Source of the DNA: G013214665 sp964649815
Lineage (GTDB): Bacteria > Pseudomonadota > Alphaproteobacteria > Rhodobacterales > Rhodobacteraceae
NCBI GenBank assembly: GCA_964649815.1
Contig: CAZYQC010000007.1
Coordinates: 22,361 to 86,360, forward strand
DNA: 64,000 nucleotides
Direction: 5' to 3'
Shown here: piece by piece, positions 25,993 to 34,302 of the stretch
Layout: the number at the start of each line of letters is the position of its first letter
Numbering within the stretch: the first letter of the stretch is position 1
Program-made: the position numbers and the translations under genes
Notes under the pieces: model-generated
Told to the model about the DNA's origin: nothing
Databases searched by the model: none
The model's input: the letters and a program-made list of their open reading frames with translations, nothing else

Positions 25993-26703
25993 ATGCAGGA
26001 CCAACACATCGCCTCGGCCTTTGATCGCGATCTCGAAGCGATCCAGGCCCAGATCATGAAAATGGGGGGGCTGGTGGAAGCGGCCATTTTGGAGGCCGCC
26101 ATCAGCCTTGAGACGCGCGACGAAGAGCGCGCCGAAAAAGTCCGCGCCGCAGACAAAACGATCGACGCTTTGGAAGAAAGCATCAACGAAGAGGCCGCCC
26201 GCGTCATCGCTTTGCGGGCACCCACGGCGGTTGATTTGCGCCTGATCCTGACGGTTATCAAAGTCTCTGCGAACCTGGAGCGGATCGGCGATTACGCAAA
26301 GAACATGGCCAAGCGCACCAGCGTTCTAAGCCAAATGGCGCCAGTCAACGACAGTGCCGGAGCCTTGCGCCGGATGGCGCGCGAGGTTGAGGCGATGCTG
26401 AAAGATGCGTTGGACGCCTATATCCAGCGCGACGCCGAGCTGGCCAAGGATGTCATCGGACGCGACCGGGATGTCGACCAGATGTACAACGCGCTTTTCC
26501 GGGAGTTCCTGACCTTTATGCTGGAAGATCCGCGCAACATCACGGCCTGCATGCATCTGCATTTCATCGCCAAGAACGTCGAACGCATGGGCGACCACGT
26601 CACATCGATTGCCGAGCAGACCGTCTATCTGGTCACCGGCGAACGGTTGGAAGAGGGGCGGGCGAAAGCCGATAAAACCTCTTTGCCGGTCAGCGAAGTT
26701 TAG
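25993..26703 (+). CDS. phoU: Phosphate signalling protein PhoU
   Basis: This 236-residue protein is made of two three-helix bundles. The repeated metal-binding signatures are visible as NLERIGDYAKNMAKR (about 95-109) and NVERMGDHVTSIAEQ (about 196-210). PhoU keeps PhoR from activating PhoB when phosphate is plentiful, and regulates Pst activity. It is encoded between pstB and phoB in one transcript. Confidence 0.95.
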   Translation: MQDQHIASAFDRDLEAIQAQIMKMGGLVEAAILEAAISLETRDEERAEKVRAADKTIDALEESINEEAARVIALRAPTAVDLRLILTVIKVSANLERIGDYAKNMAKRTSVLSQMAPVNDSAGALRRMAREVEAMLKDALDAYIQRDAELAKDVIGRDRDVDQMYNALFREFLTFMLEDPRNITACMHLHFIAKNVERMGDHVTSIAEQTVYLVTGERLEEGRAKADKTSLPVSEV

Positions 26704-26714
26704 GAGCGATTGCG

Positions 26715-27404
26715 ATGTCGGCCGATCAACCCCGCGTCCTGGTCGTCGAGGATGAGCCCGCCCAGCGAGAGGTTCTGGCCTATAACCTCGAAGCCGAAGG
26801 CTTTGCGGTGAGCCGGGCGGAAAACGGTGAAGAAGCGCTCTTGCTTGTTGACGAAGACATGCCTGATATCATCGTGCTTGACTGGATGATGCCATCGCTC
26901 AGCGGTATCGAAGTGTGCCGCCGGTTGAAAATGCGCAACGAGACGCGCGGCATTCCGGTCATCATGCTCTCTGCCCGGTCAGAAGAAGTCGACAAAGTGC
27001 GCGGCTTGGAAACCGGGGCGGATGATTATGTCGTAAAGCCTTATTCGGTGATCGAATTGATGGCGCGGGTCCGCACGCAATTGCGCCGCGTGCGCCCGTC
27101 AACCGTGGGCCAGCGTCTGGAATTCGACGACATCACGCTTGACGCGGAAAGCCATCGGGTGACGCGCGGGGCCGATGAGCTGAAGCTTGGCCCGACCGAG
27201 TTTCGGTTGCTGAGCACGTTTATGGAAAAACCCGGTCGGGTCTGGAGCCGTGAACAATTGCTGGACCGCGTATGGGGGCGCGACATCTATGTCGATACGC
27301 GCACTGTTGACGTGCATATCGGACGGCTGCGCAAGGCGCTGACCCAGCACGGCGGGGGTGATCCGGTGCGCACGGTGCGCGGCGCGGGATACGCGTTGGG
27401 ATAG
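26715..27404 (+). CDS. phoB: Phosphate regulon response regulator PhoB
   Basis: This 229-residue OmpR/PhoB-type regulator has a receiver domain (1-120) with acidic pocket VEDE and phospho-acceptor Asp56 in IIVLDWMMP, switch Lys in VVKPYSVIEL, and a winged-helix DNA-binding domain (about 130-229; LGPTEFRLLSTFMEKPGRVW, RTVDVHIGRLRKAL). It should bind the repeats at 21119-21151. It is the last gene of the phosphate regulon; a repeat element with two hairpins follows. Confidence 0.95.
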   Translation: MSADQPRVLVVEDEPAQREVLAYNLEAEGFAVSRAENGEEALLLVDEDMPDIIVLDWMMPSLSGIEVCRRLKMRNETRGIPVIMLSARSEEVDKVRGLETGADDYVVKPYSVIELMARVRTQLRRVRPSTVGQRLEFDDITLDAESHRVTRGADELKLGPTEFRLLSTFMEKPGRVWSREQLLDRVWGRDIYVDTRTVDVHIGRLRKALTQHGGGDPVRTVRGAGYALG

Positions 27405-27412
27405 GCCAGGAT

Positions 27413-27490
27413 CGGATCGCGCGAAGCGCGACCCGATCCGGTTGGGGGCTTTGCCCCCAAACCCCCAGAGTATTTTGATCCAAAAGAAGA
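27413..27490 (+). repeat. Dispersed palindromic element, copy C, with an extra hairpin
   Basis: TTGGGGGC/GCCCCCAA (27442-27449, 27453-27460) is followed by CCCCCAGAGTATTTTGATC and CCAAAAGAAG (to 27490). A second hairpin precedes it (27413-27440, arms CGGATC and GATCCG around a GCGC pair). It lies between the convergent phoB and nitronate monooxygenase genes and probably terminates both. Confidence 0.65.
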
Positions 27491-27496
27491 GGGCGA

Positions 27497-28474
27497 TCAG
27501 GCCGCTTGGAATTTGCCGAGGCGGTCGTTGATGATGGCGTTGGCTTCGGCCATTGTCCGGTCGATCAGCTCTTGGCAGGTGGGGATGTCGTTGATCAGAC
27601 CAGCGACCATGCCGCAGGACCAGGCGCCTTTGTCCATATCGCCATCCATCATGATGGATGGATAGACGCCCGCGACCTCTTCGATGATGTCTTCGAATTT
27701 GAGGTCTGTCCCGAGGGATTTTTCTTTTTCCAGGAGGCGTTCCACGGCTGCGTTGTTGAGGACGCGTTCGGTGTTGCGCAGGGGGCGCATGACGAGGCGG
27801 GTGTCCAGTTCTGAGGCGGCGACGATGGCGTCTTTGACGTTTTGGTGGACGGGCGCCTCTTGTGTGGCGATGAATCGGGTGCCCATGTTCATGCCATCTG
27901 CCCCCATTGCCAGCGAGGCCACGAGGGACCGGCCGTCAGCCTGACCGCCGGAAGAGACGAAGGGGATGTCAAGCTCGTCAGCGGCGCGGGGCAAGAGGAT
28001 CATGTTGGGGATATTGTCTTCGCCGGGGTGCCCGCCGCATTCGAACCCGTCAACGGAAACGGCGTCGCAGCCGATCTCTTGCGCTTTGAGCGCGTGGCGC
28101 ACGGAAGTGCATTTGTGGATGACCTTGATGCCTGCGTCTTTGAGGTAGGGCAGGACCTGGGCCGGGTTGCGGCCTGCGGTTTCGACGACGGTCACACCGC
28201 CTTCGATGATTGCGCGCACGTAGCCTGGGTAATCCGGGGCATTCACGGTGGGTAGAAACGTCAGGTTAACCGCGAAGGGTTTGTCCGTCATATCGCGGCA
28301 CCGGGCGATTTCATTGGCCAGATCGCCGGGCGTTTTTTGCGTCAGGCCGGTGATCGTTCCGAGCCCGCCGGCATTAGACACAGCGGCGGCCAGTTCGGCG
28401 AAGCCCACGTAATGCATGCCGCCCTGGATGATGGGATGTTCAATGCCGAACATCTCGGTGATAGCTGTTTTCAT
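27497..28474 (-). CDS. Nitronate monooxygenase-like FMN protein (2-nitropropane dioxygenase family)
   Basis: This 325-residue TIM-barrel flavoprotein begins with the FMN-binding start HPIIQGGMHYVGFAELA; SNAGGLGTITG follows, and GFECGGHPGEDNIPN contains the active-site His candidate. Family members oxidise nitronates or act as enoyl reductases (FabK-like), and the gene alone does not decide. ATG 28474 is chosen (MKTAITEMFGI); the long reading from 28759 crosses another gene. It is the last gene of a minus-strand trio SDR, DsbA-like isomerase, nitronate monooxygenase, only 35 bases after the isomerase stop. Confidence 0.87.
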   Translation of the reverse strand: MKTAITEMFGIEHPIIQGGMHYVGFAELAAAVSNAGGLGTITGLTQKTPGDLANEIARCRDMTDKPFAVNLTFLPTVNAPDYPGYVRAIIEGGVTVVETAGRNPAQVLPYLKDAGIKVIHKCTSVRHALKAQEIGCDAVSVDGFECGGHPGEDNIPNMILLPRAADELDIPFVSSGGQADGRSLVASLAMGADGMNMGTRFIATQEAPVHQNVKDAIVAASELDTRLVMRPLRNTERVLNNAAVERLLEKEKSLGTDLKFEDIIEEVAGVYPSIMMDGDMDKGAWSCGMVAGLINDIPTCQELIDRTMAEANAIINDRLGKFQAA

Positions 28475-28509
28475 CGTCGACTCCTTGTTCTGACGAGCGC
28501 GCGTGTCCG

Positions 28510-29118
28510 TTACGCGCGGGCGATGATTTCTTCTTCCAATTGGCCCAGACGTTCTTTGCCAAAAAACATCTCGTCGCCCACAAAGAACGTGGGGATCCCG
28601 AAGGCGCCGCGGTTGACCGCGGCTTCGGTGTTTTCGGCAAGTTTGGCTTTGACTTCTGGATCTTGGGTCGCGGCCAACAGGGCAGGGCCGTCTAGCCCGG
28701 CCTCTGACAGCGTGGCAGCAAAAACCTCTGGGTCGCTCATGTCTTTGTTGTTTTCCCACATCGCCGCCATGCCGGCCTCGATATAGGGCGCCAGGACGCC
28801 ATCCCGCTCTGCCGCGATGGCCGCGCGCATCATGATCAATGTGTTGACCGGGAAATGCTTGTTAAAGGTGAAATCCTGCAAACGATGTTTGATGATGAAG
28901 CGTTGAATTTCCAAACGCTCGTAATCCATTTTGCCTTTGATTTTGCCATAGGCCATCATCGGCGCCTGGTTGTTGGTGGCTTTGAAGATGCCGCCCAAAA
29001 GGCACGGGATGTAGTTGAATTGCGCGCCGGTGCGATCGGCGATGTCAGGCAGAACCTTGTGAACGAAATAGGCGTTTGGACTGCCGAAATCAAAAATGTA
29101 ATCAACGATTTGTGTCAT
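28510..29118 (-). CDS. DsbA-like 2-hydroxychromene-2-carboxylate isomerase family protein
   Basis: This 202-residue thioredoxin-fold protein of the kappa-class GST/HCCA isomerase group begins IVDYIFDFGSPNAYFVHKVL, where the Ser of the active site replaces the DsbA cysteines; the cis-Pro loop is GAFGIPTFFVGDEMFFGKE. Characterised relatives isomerise 2-hydroxychromene-2-carboxylate in naphthalene breakdown with glutathione. No other naphthalene gene is present, so the substrate is open. ATG 29118 has GAGG 9 bases upstream; ATG 29127 and GTG 29133 are alternatives with poorer spacing. The preceding SDR ends at 29130. Confidence 0.82.
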   Translation of the reverse strand: MTQIVDYIFDFGSPNAYFVHKVLPDIADRTGAQFNYIPCLLGGIFKATNNQAPMMAYGKIKGKMDYERLEIQRFIIKHRLQDFTFNKHFPVNTLIMMRAAIAAERDGVLAPYIEAGMAAMWENNKDMSDPEVFAATLSEAGLDGPALLAATQDPEVKAKLAENTEAAVNRGAFGIPTFFVGDEMFFGKERLGQLEEEIIARA

Positions 29119-29129
29119 CTTGTTCATCC

Positions 29130-29864
29130 TCACCAGGTCTCTTGCCAGGGCCGCAGGTCAAGCTCGTGTGTCCAAGCCGAGCGCGGCTGATTGTGGAGCA
29201 TCACGTAATTCCGCGCGATGTCATCGGGGTTCAGGATTGCGTCTGCGTCGCGTTTGGCGTCGACGTCTGGCATCATCTCTCGGATAAAATTTGAATCGAT
29301 GGCGCCATCGATGATGACATGGGCCACATGAATATTCTTTGGCCCCAGCTCGCGCGCCATCGATTGCGCAAGCGCCCGGAGCGCGTGTTTGGCGCTGGCA
29401 AAGGCCGAAAATCCCGAGGCACCTCGGACGCTGGCGGTTGCCCCGGTAAAGATGATCGTGCCGCGACCGCGGTCCAACATGCGTTTGGACACTTCTCGGC
29501 CCATGAGAAACCCGGCAAAGCAGGCCATTTCCCACACCTTTTGGAACACGCGGCTGGTCGTTTCGGTGACCGAAAACCGGACATTTGCGCCGATGTTGAA
29601 AACTGCGACTTCGATCGGCCCGACGTTTGTTTCGATGTGATCGACCAGAGCGATCATCGCGTCTTCGTCTCGGGCATCTGTGGGGCAGGCCAACGCCTGA
29701 CCACCTGTGTCACGTATCGATTGCGCGAGCGCCTCAAGCGCGTCTGCGTGGCGCGGACGGCGGGCCAGACAGACCGTGTAGCCTTCGGATGCAAAGGCCC
29801 GCGCGATGGCGGCACCGGTGTCGTCGCCTGCGCCGATGACAAGGCACGCTTTGTTCTGCGTCAT
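29130..29864 (-). CDS. SDR-family protein with Phe in place of the catalytic Tyr
   Basis: This 244-residue Rossmann-fold short-chain dehydrogenase/reductase homologue has a cofactor loop GAGDDTGAAIA instead of the classical TGxxxGIG and NIGAN instead of NAG. The active-site motif YxxxK reads FASAK (about residue 151), so the catalytic Tyr is Phe. The Lys and the upstream Ser/Thr region (IIFTGATAS) remain. It is the first gene of the trio with the isomerase and nitronate monooxygenase; promoter in 29865-30019, divergent from an enoyl-CoA hydratase. Confidence 0.85.
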   Translation of the reverse strand: MTQNKACLVIGAGDDTGAAIARAFASEGYTVCLARRPRHADALEALAQSIRDTGGQALACPTDARDEDAMIALVDHIETNVGPIEVAVFNIGANVRFSVTETTSRVFQKVWEMACFAGFLMGREVSKRMLDRGRGTIIFTGATASVRGASGFSAFASAKHALRALAQSMARELGPKNIHVAHVIIDGAIDSNFIREMMPDVDAKRDADAILNPDDIARNYVMLHNQPRSAWTHELDLRPWQETW

Positions 29865-30019
29865 GACGATCCTCCCCAGCGTCGTCTGTCAAATAAAGCG
29901 CCAAAGTCACTTGTGCTGCAACATTGACGTTAAGACAGACCGCCGCGACGTCACCATTGCCAGCTTGGCGCAAGCCTGCCTTTGCTGTTTGAAACTGCCA
30001 CCTTTGAAGGAGTTGCGAG

Positions 30020-30775
30020 ATGGGCGACACCATCGTGATCGAACAGAACGGCCGCGTGCAAACGATGCGCATCAACCGGCCTGAAAAGAAAAACGCCATC
30101 ACACAAGACATGTACGCAAAGATGGCTGACACGATCGAAGCCTATGGCACCGACACTGACATCAGGGCGCTGGTGATCACAGGGGCAGGGGATATGTTCA
30201 CCGCTGGCAATGACCTGATGGATTTCTCGACCGGTGATCCGCATGAAACGCCGCCTGTCTTTCGCTTTCTTCAGGCCATTGCGACCTGCCCCAAGCCGCT
30301 GATTGCGGCTGTCAATGGCGCCGCGATTGGCGTTGGTTTGACGATGCTGCTGCATACCGATTTGGTGTTTGTCGCAGAAAGCGCCACGTTCAGCGCGCCT
30401 TTCGTTCAACTGGGTCTGGTGCCCGAGGCTGCGTCTTCGATGCTGTTGCCTGCAGTTGTAGGCATGGCGGTTGCCAACGACGTTTTCATGACCGGTCGGA
30501 TTTTATCGGCGCAAGAAGCGCATGCTTACGGTCTGGCGTCGCGTGTCTTTGCTGATGACGCTCTGGCGGACGAGGTTGAAAAGATCGCCCAGCAGGTCGC
30601 GGCTTCGGCACCAACTGCGATGAAAAAGTCAAAAGATCTGATCCGCTTTAACCGCGCGACCGTTGGACAGCACATGCTGACCGAGGGAGAGATCTTTGCC
30701 CAGCAGTTAAAGTCCCCGGACTTTGCCGAAAGCGTCTCTGCCAAAATGCAAAAACGCGCACCCGTTTACAAGTGA
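30020..30775 (+). CDS. Enoyl-CoA hydratase/isomerase (crotonase) family protein
   Basis: This 251-residue crotonase-fold enzyme has oxyanion-hole segments GDMFTAGNDLMDF (about 54-66) and NGAAIGVGLTMLL (about 98-110). The third region reads FVQLGLVPEAASSMLL, the LVPEA form with one acidic residue that is more typical of enoyl-CoA isomerases than of two-Glu hydratases. AAGGAG precedes ATG 30020 by 7 bases. It is transcribed alone, or with the acyl-CoA synthetase 262 bases downstream; a 260-base AT-richer region with palindromes lies between. Confidence 0.85.
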   Translation: MGDTIVIEQNGRVQTMRINRPEKKNAITQDMYAKMADTIEAYGTDTDIRALVITGAGDMFTAGNDLMDFSTGDPHETPPVFRFLQAIATCPKPLIAAVNGAAIGVGLTMLLHTDLVFVAESATFSAPFVQLGLVPEAASSMLLPAVVGMAVANDVFMTGRILSAQEAHAYGLASRVFADDALADEVEKIAQQVAASAPTAMKKSKDLIRFNRATVGQHMLTEGEIFAQQLKSPDFAESVSAKMQKRAPVYK

Positions 30776-31037
30776 GCGCAATCCAGCAACAGGTTTTCCG
30801 CATTCGTTTTTATTTTCAATGTGTTAGCGGGCTTTGTTGGCGCTGACACCAACACAAATTTATTACATAATGTGGATTACAAACTATCTGGATCAAACTG
30901 ATCCACCAAGAAGTGCCGTTCCGTAAATCCATCGCGCTATTGGCAGACCGCTCCCCTTTGATAAGCTGCACGGCACGGCACGGCCATGACATTGGTCCAA
31001 AGATGCCGGTGCCGCTTGAACAGATGTGGAAGATCCA
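30776..31037. promoter_or_regulatory. AT-rich regulatory region upstream of the acyl-CoA synthetase
   Basis: No gene is seen here. The stretch 30855-30885 is much richer in A and T than its surroundings. Two inverted repeats flank it: TGTTGG/CCAACA (30835-30840, 30849-30854) and GGATCA-AAC-TGATCC (30890-30904). They may be operators controlling the catabolic operon that starts at 31038. Confidence 0.45.
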
Positions 31038-32756
31038 ATGGCAATGACCGGCATGTCTTATGACGAAGCTGTGGCGCATATCACAACGCAGGATCCGACC
31101 TTTGCTGTGACCAAAGCAGAGGTGCGTGGGGTTGCATATACGGTGTTTGCCAATGTTCCGCCGACGGTCCCTGCCCTGATGGCGGCCAGCCGTCCTGCGC
31201 ATGCGGATGGCGCCTTGCTTTACCTTGCGTTTGAGGATGAACGCTGGACGTATGACGCGTTTTGCGACGATGTTGCGCGCTTTGCAGCGGTTCTAAAGCG
31301 CGATTTTTCCGTTGATAAAGGCATGCGCGTTGCGATTGCGATGCAGAATTGTCCCGAGCTGCTGATCGCGATGATGGCGATCAGCCAACTGGGCGGTGTC
31401 GTGACCTTTCTCAACGCGTGGTGGACGACCGAAGAGCTGGACTATGCGTTGTCAGACAGCCAGGCGCATTTGGTCATCGCAGACGGCAAGCGCGCGGAGC
31501 GGTTAAGACCCTTGATTTCGCGTCACGCGCTTACCTTAATTGGCGTGCGCGATGCGGAAAACTCGTTAGAAAACAGATACTCAAACCTCGTATCTCAAGT
31601 GAAATTGCCAGAGGTTACGCCCCCTCAGATCGATACCGATGATGACTTCGCCATCATGTATTCCTCTGGTACAACCGGCCATCCCAAAGGCGTCGTGCAA
31701 ACGCACAGAGGAGCCGTGAACGCTGTATTCACGTGGCTCATGCAAGCGGCCATGTTGCCCTTGATGGACCCGCCAGAAGATCCGACCGCAGAGAAACCGC
31801 GCCCTTCGGCGTTGATCGTGACACCCCTTTTCCACGTCACAGCGACCCATCCGACGTTTCTGTTGTCGATGCCCGCTGGGGCGCAATTGACGCTCATGCG
31901 TAAGTGGGACGCGGACGAGGCCGTTCGGCTTATTCAAGAGCATGCGGTGACGCGCATGTTGGGTGTTCCCACGCAATCGGCGGACCTGATGCAGGCGGCG
32001 GATCGCTTGGGTGCGTCCCTGCCCTCGTTGGATTATCTGGGCTCTGGCGGCGCCAAACGCCCCGCTGCCCAAGTGGCCGAGCTGCAGAAAGCCTTTCCGA
32101 ATGTGAGCGTGGCAACGGGCTGGGGCATGACCGAGACGAATGCCAACGGCATTGGCCTGGTGGGCGATGAGTATATCGCGCGACCGGGATGCGCGGGACG
32201 GCTGTATCCGCCGGTGCAAGAGATCCTGTTTCTGGACGATGCAGGACAGCCCGTGCCAATCGGCGAAATCGGCGAAATCACTGTAAAAAGCCCCTGCAAC
32301 ATGCGGGAATACCTCAATAAACCCGACGCGACGACTGAGGTTCTACAGGACGGCTGGCTGCGGACGGGCGATCTTGGGATGATCGATGAGGAGGGCTTTG
32401 TCACCATCGTTGATCGCAAGAAAAATATCATCATCCGAGGGGGCGAAAACATCGCTTGTCTGGATGTCGAAGGTGCGCTTCATCGCCATCCTGACATCGC
32501 AGAGGCCTGCGCCTTTGCCATTCCGCATGAACGGCTGGGCGAGGTTGTGGGCGCGGGCGTTCAGACCAAGCCCGGCGCGTCAACCTCAGCAGAAGAGCTA
32601 CAGCGCTTTTTGGCCGCGCATATCGCCCATTTCAAAATCCCCGAACGCATCTGGTTTTTCACCGATCCCCTGCCCCGCGGCGCGACGGACAAGCTGGACC
32701 GCCGCGGGCTGCAATCACATTGTCTTGCCACACTAAAGGAACCCCCACATGTTTGA
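31038..32756 (+). CDS. Acyl-CoA synthetase (AMP-binding, class I adenylate-forming)
   Basis: This 572-residue adenylate-forming ligase activates a carboxylic acid to its CoA thioester using ATP. Visible motifs: P-loop YSSGTTGHPKGVVQTHRG (about 208-225), A5 GWGMTETNANG (about 360-370), A7/A8 GWLRTGDLG and VDRKKNIIIRGGENI (about 455-469), and A10 Lys in ATDKLDRRG near the C terminus. ATG 31038 follows GGAAG; a GTG at 31026 is less likely. The end overlaps the next SDR gene by 8 bases. The acid substrate is unknown; the sequence is nearer medium- or long-chain and aryl acid ligases than acetyl-CoA synthetase. Confidence 0.9.
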   Translation: MAMTGMSYDEAVAHITTQDPTFAVTKAEVRGVAYTVFANVPPTVPALMAASRPAHADGALLYLAFEDERWTYDAFCDDVARFAAVLKRDFSVDKGMRVAIAMQNCPELLIAMMAISQLGGVVTFLNAWWTTEELDYALSDSQAHLVIADGKRAERLRPLISRHALTLIGVRDAENSLENRYSNLVSQVKLPEVTPPQIDTDDDFAIMYSSGTTGHPKGVVQTHRGAVNAVFTWLMQAAMLPLMDPPEDPTAEKPRPSALIVTPLFHVTATHPTFLLSMPAGAQLTLMRKWDADEAVRLIQEHAVTRMLGVPTQSADLMQAADRLGASLPSLDYLGSGGAKRPAAQVAELQKAFPNVSVATGWGMTETNANGIGLVGDEYIARPGCAGRLYPPVQEILFLDDAGQPVPIGEIGEITVKSPCNMREYLNKPDATTEVLQDGWLRTGDLGMIDEEGFVTIVDRKKNIIIRGGENIACLDVEGALHRHPDIAEACAFAIPHERLGEVVGAGVQTKPGASTSAEELQRFLAAHIAHFKIPERIWFFTDPLPRGATDKLDRRGLQSHCLATLKEPPHV

Positions 32757-33498
32757 TTTAACGGGCAAAACCGCCCTCTTGACCGGCGCGTCCAAAGGCA
32801 TGGGTCTGGCGATGGCCAAAGGCCTCGCGGCTCATGGTGCCACGGTTGTCATCAACGGCCGCACGCAAGAAACGCTGGACGCAGCGCTGACGGAAATCGA
32901 CGGCACGGCCCATGCCGTTGCGGCAAGTGTCAGCAGCAAGGATCAGATCGCGTATCTGGTCGAGAAAACGCGCGAATTGGCCGGTCCGATTGACATTGTG
33001 GTCGGCAATGCCGGTGTGAACCCGTTTTACGGCGCCACAAGCGAAATTCCGGACGACGCCTATTCCAAGACGATGGAGGTGAACGTCAGAGCCAATCAGT
33101 GGCTCGCCAATATGGTTGTCGACGACATGAAGGCCAAAGGCAGCGGCGCGATGATGTTCACCGCCTCGATCGGCGCGTTTCGCGCCTCTGATACGCTTGG
33201 TACCTACGGCATGTCCAAGCTGGCTCTGATCGGATTGGTCCGCAATATGGCGATGGAATGGGGGCCGTTCGGCGTGCGCGTGAATGCGATCTGCCCCGGC
33301 CTGGTCAAAACAGATTTTGCTAAAGCGCTTTGGGAAGATCCCAAGGTAGAAGAGCGTATTCAAAAACAAATTCCTCTGCGCCGCCTGGGCGAAGCAGAAG
33401 ATTTTACCGGCGTTGCAACATTCCTTGCCTCGGACGCGGGGCGCTACATCACAGGTCAGGCACTGACCGTATGTGGTGGTTCAAGTATGTGGTCTTAA
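32749..33498 (+). CDS. SDR-family oxidoreductase
   Basis: This 249-residue classical SDR has cofactor motif TGASKGMG (about 12-19), NAG in VGNAGVNP, catalytic Ser in FTASIGAF and YGMSK with Tyr and Lys. The C terminus has the usual YITGQALTVCGGSSM. It probably oxidises a hydroxyacyl-CoA or alcohol intermediate, given that it overlaps the acyl-CoA synthetase gene by 8 bases and is followed 3 bases later by another SDR. Confidence 0.88.
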   Translation: MFDLTGKTALLTGASKGMGLAMAKGLAAHGATVVINGRTQETLDAALTEIDGTAHAVAASVSSKDQIAYLVEKTRELAGPIDIVVGNAGVNPFYGATSEIPDDAYSKTMEVNVRANQWLANMVVDDMKAKGSGAMMFTASIGAFRASDTLGTYGMSKLALIGLVRNMAMEWGPFGVRVNAICPGLVKTDFAKALWEDPKVEERIQKQIPLRRLGEAEDFTGVATFLASDAGRYITGQALTVCGGSSMWS

Positions 33499-33501
33499 GC
33501 A

Positions 33502-34275
33502 ATGGAAATTAAGGACAAAATCTGCGTCGTCACTGGCGCAGCAAGTGGCATTGGCCGCGCATTATGCGAGGCCTTTGCGGACCAAGGCGCCAAGGCCGTC
33601 GTTTGTGTTGATCTGAACGGCTCTGGTGCAGCGGATACTGCACATAATATCAATGGCATATCCTTTGAGGTTGATGTATCGGATGAAGCGCAAATCGCGG
33701 GTTTGATTGATAAGGTAGAGGCCGATATCGGGCCGATTGACCTCTTTGCGTCCAATGCGGGCATTGCCACTCCGGGCGGTGTTGAGGCCCCTAACGACGA
33801 TTGGCAAAAGATCTGGGACGTGAATGTGATGTCTCACGTATGGGCCGCGCGCCACGTGGTCCCGCGCATGATCGAACGTGGGGGCGGATACCTTTTGAAC
33901 ACGGCCTCTGCCGCAGGGTTGCTGAACCAAATCGGCTCGGCCCCCTATGGCGTGACCAAACACGCCGCCGTCGGGCTTGCCGAATGGCTGGCCTTTTCTT
34001 ACGGCGATCAAGGTATCAAGGTCTCGGTTCTCTGTCCCCAAGCGGTGCGTACGGAAATGACGCGCGGGCATGAAGACCATGTCGCTGCGATAGATGGCAT
34101 GATGGAGCCTGGCCCGGTTGCGCAAGCTTGCATCAAAGCCATTGAACAAGAGACATTTCTTGTCCTGCCGCATGAGGAAGTGATTGGCTATATGCAAGCC
34201 AAGGCGCAAAACTATGACAGGTGGATTGGCGGCATGCGCAAGCTGAACCGCCGCTTTGGAACCCTGCCCGATTAA
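33502..34275 (+). CDS. SDR-family oxidoreductase
   Basis: This 257-residue SDR has TGAASGIG at the cofactor site, SNAGIATPGG, catalytic Ser in NTASAAGLL and YGVTK. The Asp at the end of beta-2 (CVDLNG) suggests NAD preference. The C-terminal third (about 195-257, RWIGGMRKLNRRFG) is longer than in small classical SDRs. It is 3 bases after the preceding SDR and 27 bases before an M24 peptidase gene, in the same operon as the acyl-CoA synthetase. Confidence 0.87.
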   Translation: MEIKDKICVVTGAASGIGRALCEAFADQGAKAVVCVDLNGSGAADTAHNINGISFEVDVSDEAQIAGLIDKVEADIGPIDLFASNAGIATPGGVEAPNDDWQKIWDVNVMSHVWAARHVVPRMIERGGGYLLNTASAAGLLNQIGSAPYGVTKHAAVGLAEWLAFSYGDQGIKVSVLCPQAVRTEMTRGHEDHVAAIDGMMEPGPVAQACIKAIEQETFLVLPHEEVIGYMQAKAQNYDRWIGGMRKLNRRFGTLPD

Positions 34276-34302
34276 CGTGCCCGCTCAACACAGGAGGCCG
34301 TA

